From Cucumis sativus (lineage: Eukaryota; Streptophyta; Magnoliopsida; Cucurbitales; Cucurbitaceae), in NCBI RefSeq assembly GCF_000004075.3, contig NC_026656.2, forward strand, positions 1,240,001 through 1,304,000: DNA of 64,000 bases. Reading direction: 5' to 3'. The translations under genes and the position numbers were made by a program. A model generated the notes under the pieces. The model was not told where the DNA came from and searched no databases. It was given only the letters and a program-made list of their open reading frames with translations. Below, in pieces: positions 61,093 to 64,000 of the stretch (the first letter of the stretch is position 1; the number at the start of each line of letters is the position of its first letter).

Positions 61093-63684
61093 TTAGGATT
61101 CCTTCGGTCCACTCGTTTTCGAAGGGCCAGCTCTTTCCACCATGACATCATACAGTTGCTTTCCATTCTGATCATTGAAGGAAACTTATAGTTTGTTAAC
61201 AAAACTTCCCACCAGCCGAATTCTTTAAGTGAAGATAACAAGTTTTCCTTGGTAAGACCTCATTTGCATCAATTAGAACTTACAAATATTACTGGGAAGA
61301 AGTGCACTTGGCCTTCTGGCTTTGTTTGAGTTTCTTTGAAGTACACCAGAATGGGGAAACTTGGCCACCATAACTCCCAGTTCACAAAAGTTGAATATCT
61401 ACAGTCATTAACATGGATTCAATTCAATTTACATACAAAGTTCATCAAGTGCATAAAGATACCTACTTCCAACGATTCTTTCCGCCCACAAAAGCATTTT
61501 CACCCGAGTCCTCAAGCTGATCTCCTATTTTTACCTCCTAAAATCACAGAACATAAGACTGATCTTGTCATTCTTGAATCTTGATAACTTTTGCAAAGAT
61601 TTGGGTCTCAAGAGAATCAAAAAGATATTTGAACTCCTTCAACAAATGCAAAGAAAAACAAAAAATATCTCCACTTTTCCACATTCCATATTGGATACGA
61701 CAATAAACAAATATTTCGTGAATTTCAGTGAACATACCAATGCTTCATTGTCAAAGACAAACTTCACTCGAGTAGCCTGAAAGAAGGAAGAAAAACTATC
61801 AACTGATACTTAGAAAGCATACATGTATCTTCAATACCTTATTAAGAAATTTCAAGGCATCTTCTGAATATATTTTAAAATCTCGTGAATGAAACTCTCT
61901 CCTGAAGGTCTATTCTTTTCTACTATTACCTGGACCAGTAGGAGGAGCCCGAGAAGACCAATAGGTACAGCTGCTAGCAAATTATCAGTATAAGCTAACC
62001 CGCCAGTAGCACCTGTTACAATTATGAAGGACTTAAAAGATGAAGGGGAAGGTAAATTGCTAACAAAAATAATGGTCTACATTAATTTGTTAGAGATGTA
62101 AACATAATTCTACGTCAAACGTTAGTGAAAAAAGGACAAATCCTCAATGATACGAAGTACTTTGTGTAGAATCCAGAGATAAAGTTATGAGAGCTTCAAC
62201 CTAAACTGGACAATACAAATGATTAATGATAAGGAAAATATGAAGAGCATTATTCTCCTGTTAGTAGTGATTTTAAAACAACAAGACCTTTCTAATATGT
62301 CAATCAGGGGAGTGATTTTAACTTTCTAACATGCCAAGTGACATTCACAATGAACTTTGCAGGTTCCACCAAGCCATTGGTGAAACTAGAAAGTGTAAGT
62401 ATACGTGTGTTTTGTCGCTATGTCACCCTCCTTTACCTGGATTTTACATGACATTTGAGAACTAATCCGAAAATCTGTCAATCTTCAACAATACTTTTTA
62501 TCCTCTAAATATCTGGACTTCTAAACAAGTGATCAAGAGTTAAGAGGCAAAGATCAATTCTTTAGTACCTACCAAGTAAGACTATTGGAATTCTGTAATC
62601 TGGATCAGGTATTACAGTCTCTCGGCCCTTGACTCTCTTTCCAAGCTATGAAACGCAAAAGTTAGTTTCTTTTTTACTTTTCTTTTTTTTAATATAAAAA
62701 ATATAGAGATAAACATAGACCTCAATGAAGTGCGTACAAGAATTTGTTTTTTATCAAAAACATTGGAAGCCACAGAATTAAAACAACATATTTGAAAGTT
62801 CAGTTACCAAAATGAAAATAGTACGAAACTTAAAGTAATCCAAACCTTTTTAAAGACTACTTTTAGTATGAACTGAAGATTTTAACTTTCAATCTGAAGA
62901 GAAGGTGCAGGTGTTTTGACAACTGAGCTTGGTCGGGTGGTAAATAAGCATCAAAGTTCCAACTAAGGATTTAAACAAACAAACAGATCTGATGTTTTAA
63001 GAAACGTAAAACCGGCTCAAAAAAATTCTACTTTTTGTAAAAGTAATGTTGGAAGAAGACATGTGGATAAATGTAATGCAAAAAAGACAAAAGAAAAAAA
63101 AAATCCACCAGAGACATTGAAAGTAAATGAAGAAAGATGAGGAAGAAAACCACTGAGGCCACCACAGAGAAGCTTCCACTGCTACATTTCATGTTTCTTC
63201 TTAGAAGACTTTTATTATACACTATATGGGCACCAAAATATGAGCTTCTCAAATTCCTCAGAGAACCATCCACTTCTTTAACTGATCAAACACACAATTA
63301 ATCTTTTTTCAGTAATTTCTTTCCCACAAAAATCAAAGCCATTACTCAAAAATTGAAACTGAGACTAAGGACTAAAATATCAGAAGAAACAAAGAATATA
63401 TTACACGAGCTCTTATCATAAGGACTTAGAAATTAGAAAAAAAAAAAAAAAAAACTCACTTGGGGAAGAGAAAACTCGTGGAGAAGAAAAGAGAGTGCAG
63501 CCCATGATCCTGAATGAACTTCTGTACTTTGAAAACAAATCAAAATTGCTGCTTTTTTATGAGGACGAGAAAGGAGTGGAAGTGAAAGTGTTGGCTCTTG
63601 CTGAAGAAAACTAAGTTTACACAAATACCCCTTTGTCCTAAGAAAAACAAATCTTTGTGTTGAGAACTGTATGATTGACCTCAT
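61093..63684 (-). CDS. Plastid-targeted DUF3119 family protein
   Basis: Seven exons, in minus-strand order: 63684-63460, 62645-62573, 62012-61930, 61776-61738, 61537-61467, 61398-61284 and 61167-61093. They are GT-AG and phase-consistent and give 226 aa. Residues 1-75 are basic, hydroxylated and free of acidic residues at the start (MRSIIQFSTQRFVFLR), like a chloroplast transit peptide. The conserved domain then reads VIPDPDYRIPIVLLG and GGLAYTDNLLAAVPIGLLGLLLLVQ (one or two membrane segments). It continues with TRVKFVFDNEALEVKIG, ENAFVGGKNRWKYSTFVNWE, FPILVYFKETQTKPEGQVHF and QLYDVMVERAG. The family is shared by plants and cyanobacteria, and its biochemical role is unknown to me. Another start within the transit region is possible. 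The gene converges with the FkbM gene. Confidence 0.88.
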
Positions 63685-64000
63685 TCATTCATGGTCTTTG
63701 GTCCTCTCTCCTATAAGTTTTGCAAGATCTTTTAACTTTCAACTAATTGCATGTTGCATGTTAAAATGTTCCAAAATGTACTTATTGAAATTTTAGGATT
63801 ATCAAATTTTGCTTAGAAAATTATGTTTTAGTCAAATTTATAATCACTTGGTCTTTAAACTTTATAATATGATGTGATTTGTATAATGATTTAGTATTGA
63901 TAAATTATTGAAAATTATTTTTTTATAAATTATAATAACTAAAGTTATTAAATAACTTATACTTTTCAAAAAAACTTTCTTTTTTTCAAAATTGTTACAT
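63685..64000. other. DUF3119 gene 5' flank
   Basis: AT-rich upstream sequence without a gene. It should include the promoter of the DUF3119 gene on the minus strand; no clear core element was identified. Confidence 0.5.

Noticed and set aside
62915-62965. tRNA-like text (GAGCTTGGTCGGGTGGTAAATAAGC-type) near the DUF3119 intron 1
   Set aside because: An A-box-like word is present but no B-box or cloverleaf partner follows at the right distance, so neither a tRNA gene nor a SINE can be supported.

Overview
This window is plant nuclear DNA from a dicot. Genes are split by many AT-rich introns with GT-AG borders, intergenic DNA is AT-rich, and transposon fragments are common. Several decayed LINE, SINE and MITE pieces resemble families I know from cucurbit genomes (Cucumis type), but the species call is inference. 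There are no operons, CRISPR arrays or rRNA genes.

Layout: (1) 1075-2544 +, an Alba nucleic-acid-binding protein; (2) 3120-7722 -, SEC11, the catalytic subunit of the ER signal peptidase; (3) 9823-11348 +, SNU13/15.5K, a core U4 snRNP and box C/D snoRNP protein; (4) 11349-15369, a 4-kb gene-poor AT-rich stretch; (5) 15370-18736 +, an NPF6.2/NRT1.4-type nitrate transporter; (6) 19613-20659 -, an intronless sugar-phosphate/nucleotide-sugar translocator; (7) 22221-25988 +, a GT14 glucuronosyltransferase-like enzyme; (8) 27507-52998 +, NUP205, a nuclear pore scaffold gene that fills 40% of the window (45 coding exons, 1883 aa, every exon phase consistent); (9) 53381-55119 -, a polygalacturonase relic with intact catalytic motifs but a missing 5' end and an in-frame stop; (10) 57086-59613 +, a membrane-anchored FkbM-type methyltransferase; (11) 61093-63684 -, a plastid-targeted DUF3119 protein.

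The genes are independent housekeeping or metabolic loci and do not form a pathway. SEC11 and SNU13 are divergent, as are the translocator and GT14 genes. NPF6.2 and the translocator converge, and NUP205 converges with the polygalacturonase relic. The SNU13 promoter carries clustered site II motifs (TGGGCY) and a telo-box, as expected for a gene expressed in dividing cells.

I reconstructed gene models by hand from splice sites and reading phase. I found no convincing undescribed system. The points most worth a second look are two GC-AG introns in NUP205, the several LINE fragments in NUP205 introns, the polygalacturonase relic beside a solo-LTR-like insertion whose relative sits in the next gene, a MITE-like element with long imperfect inverted ends, and several short tandem or direct duplications, one of them copying exon sequence into an intron.
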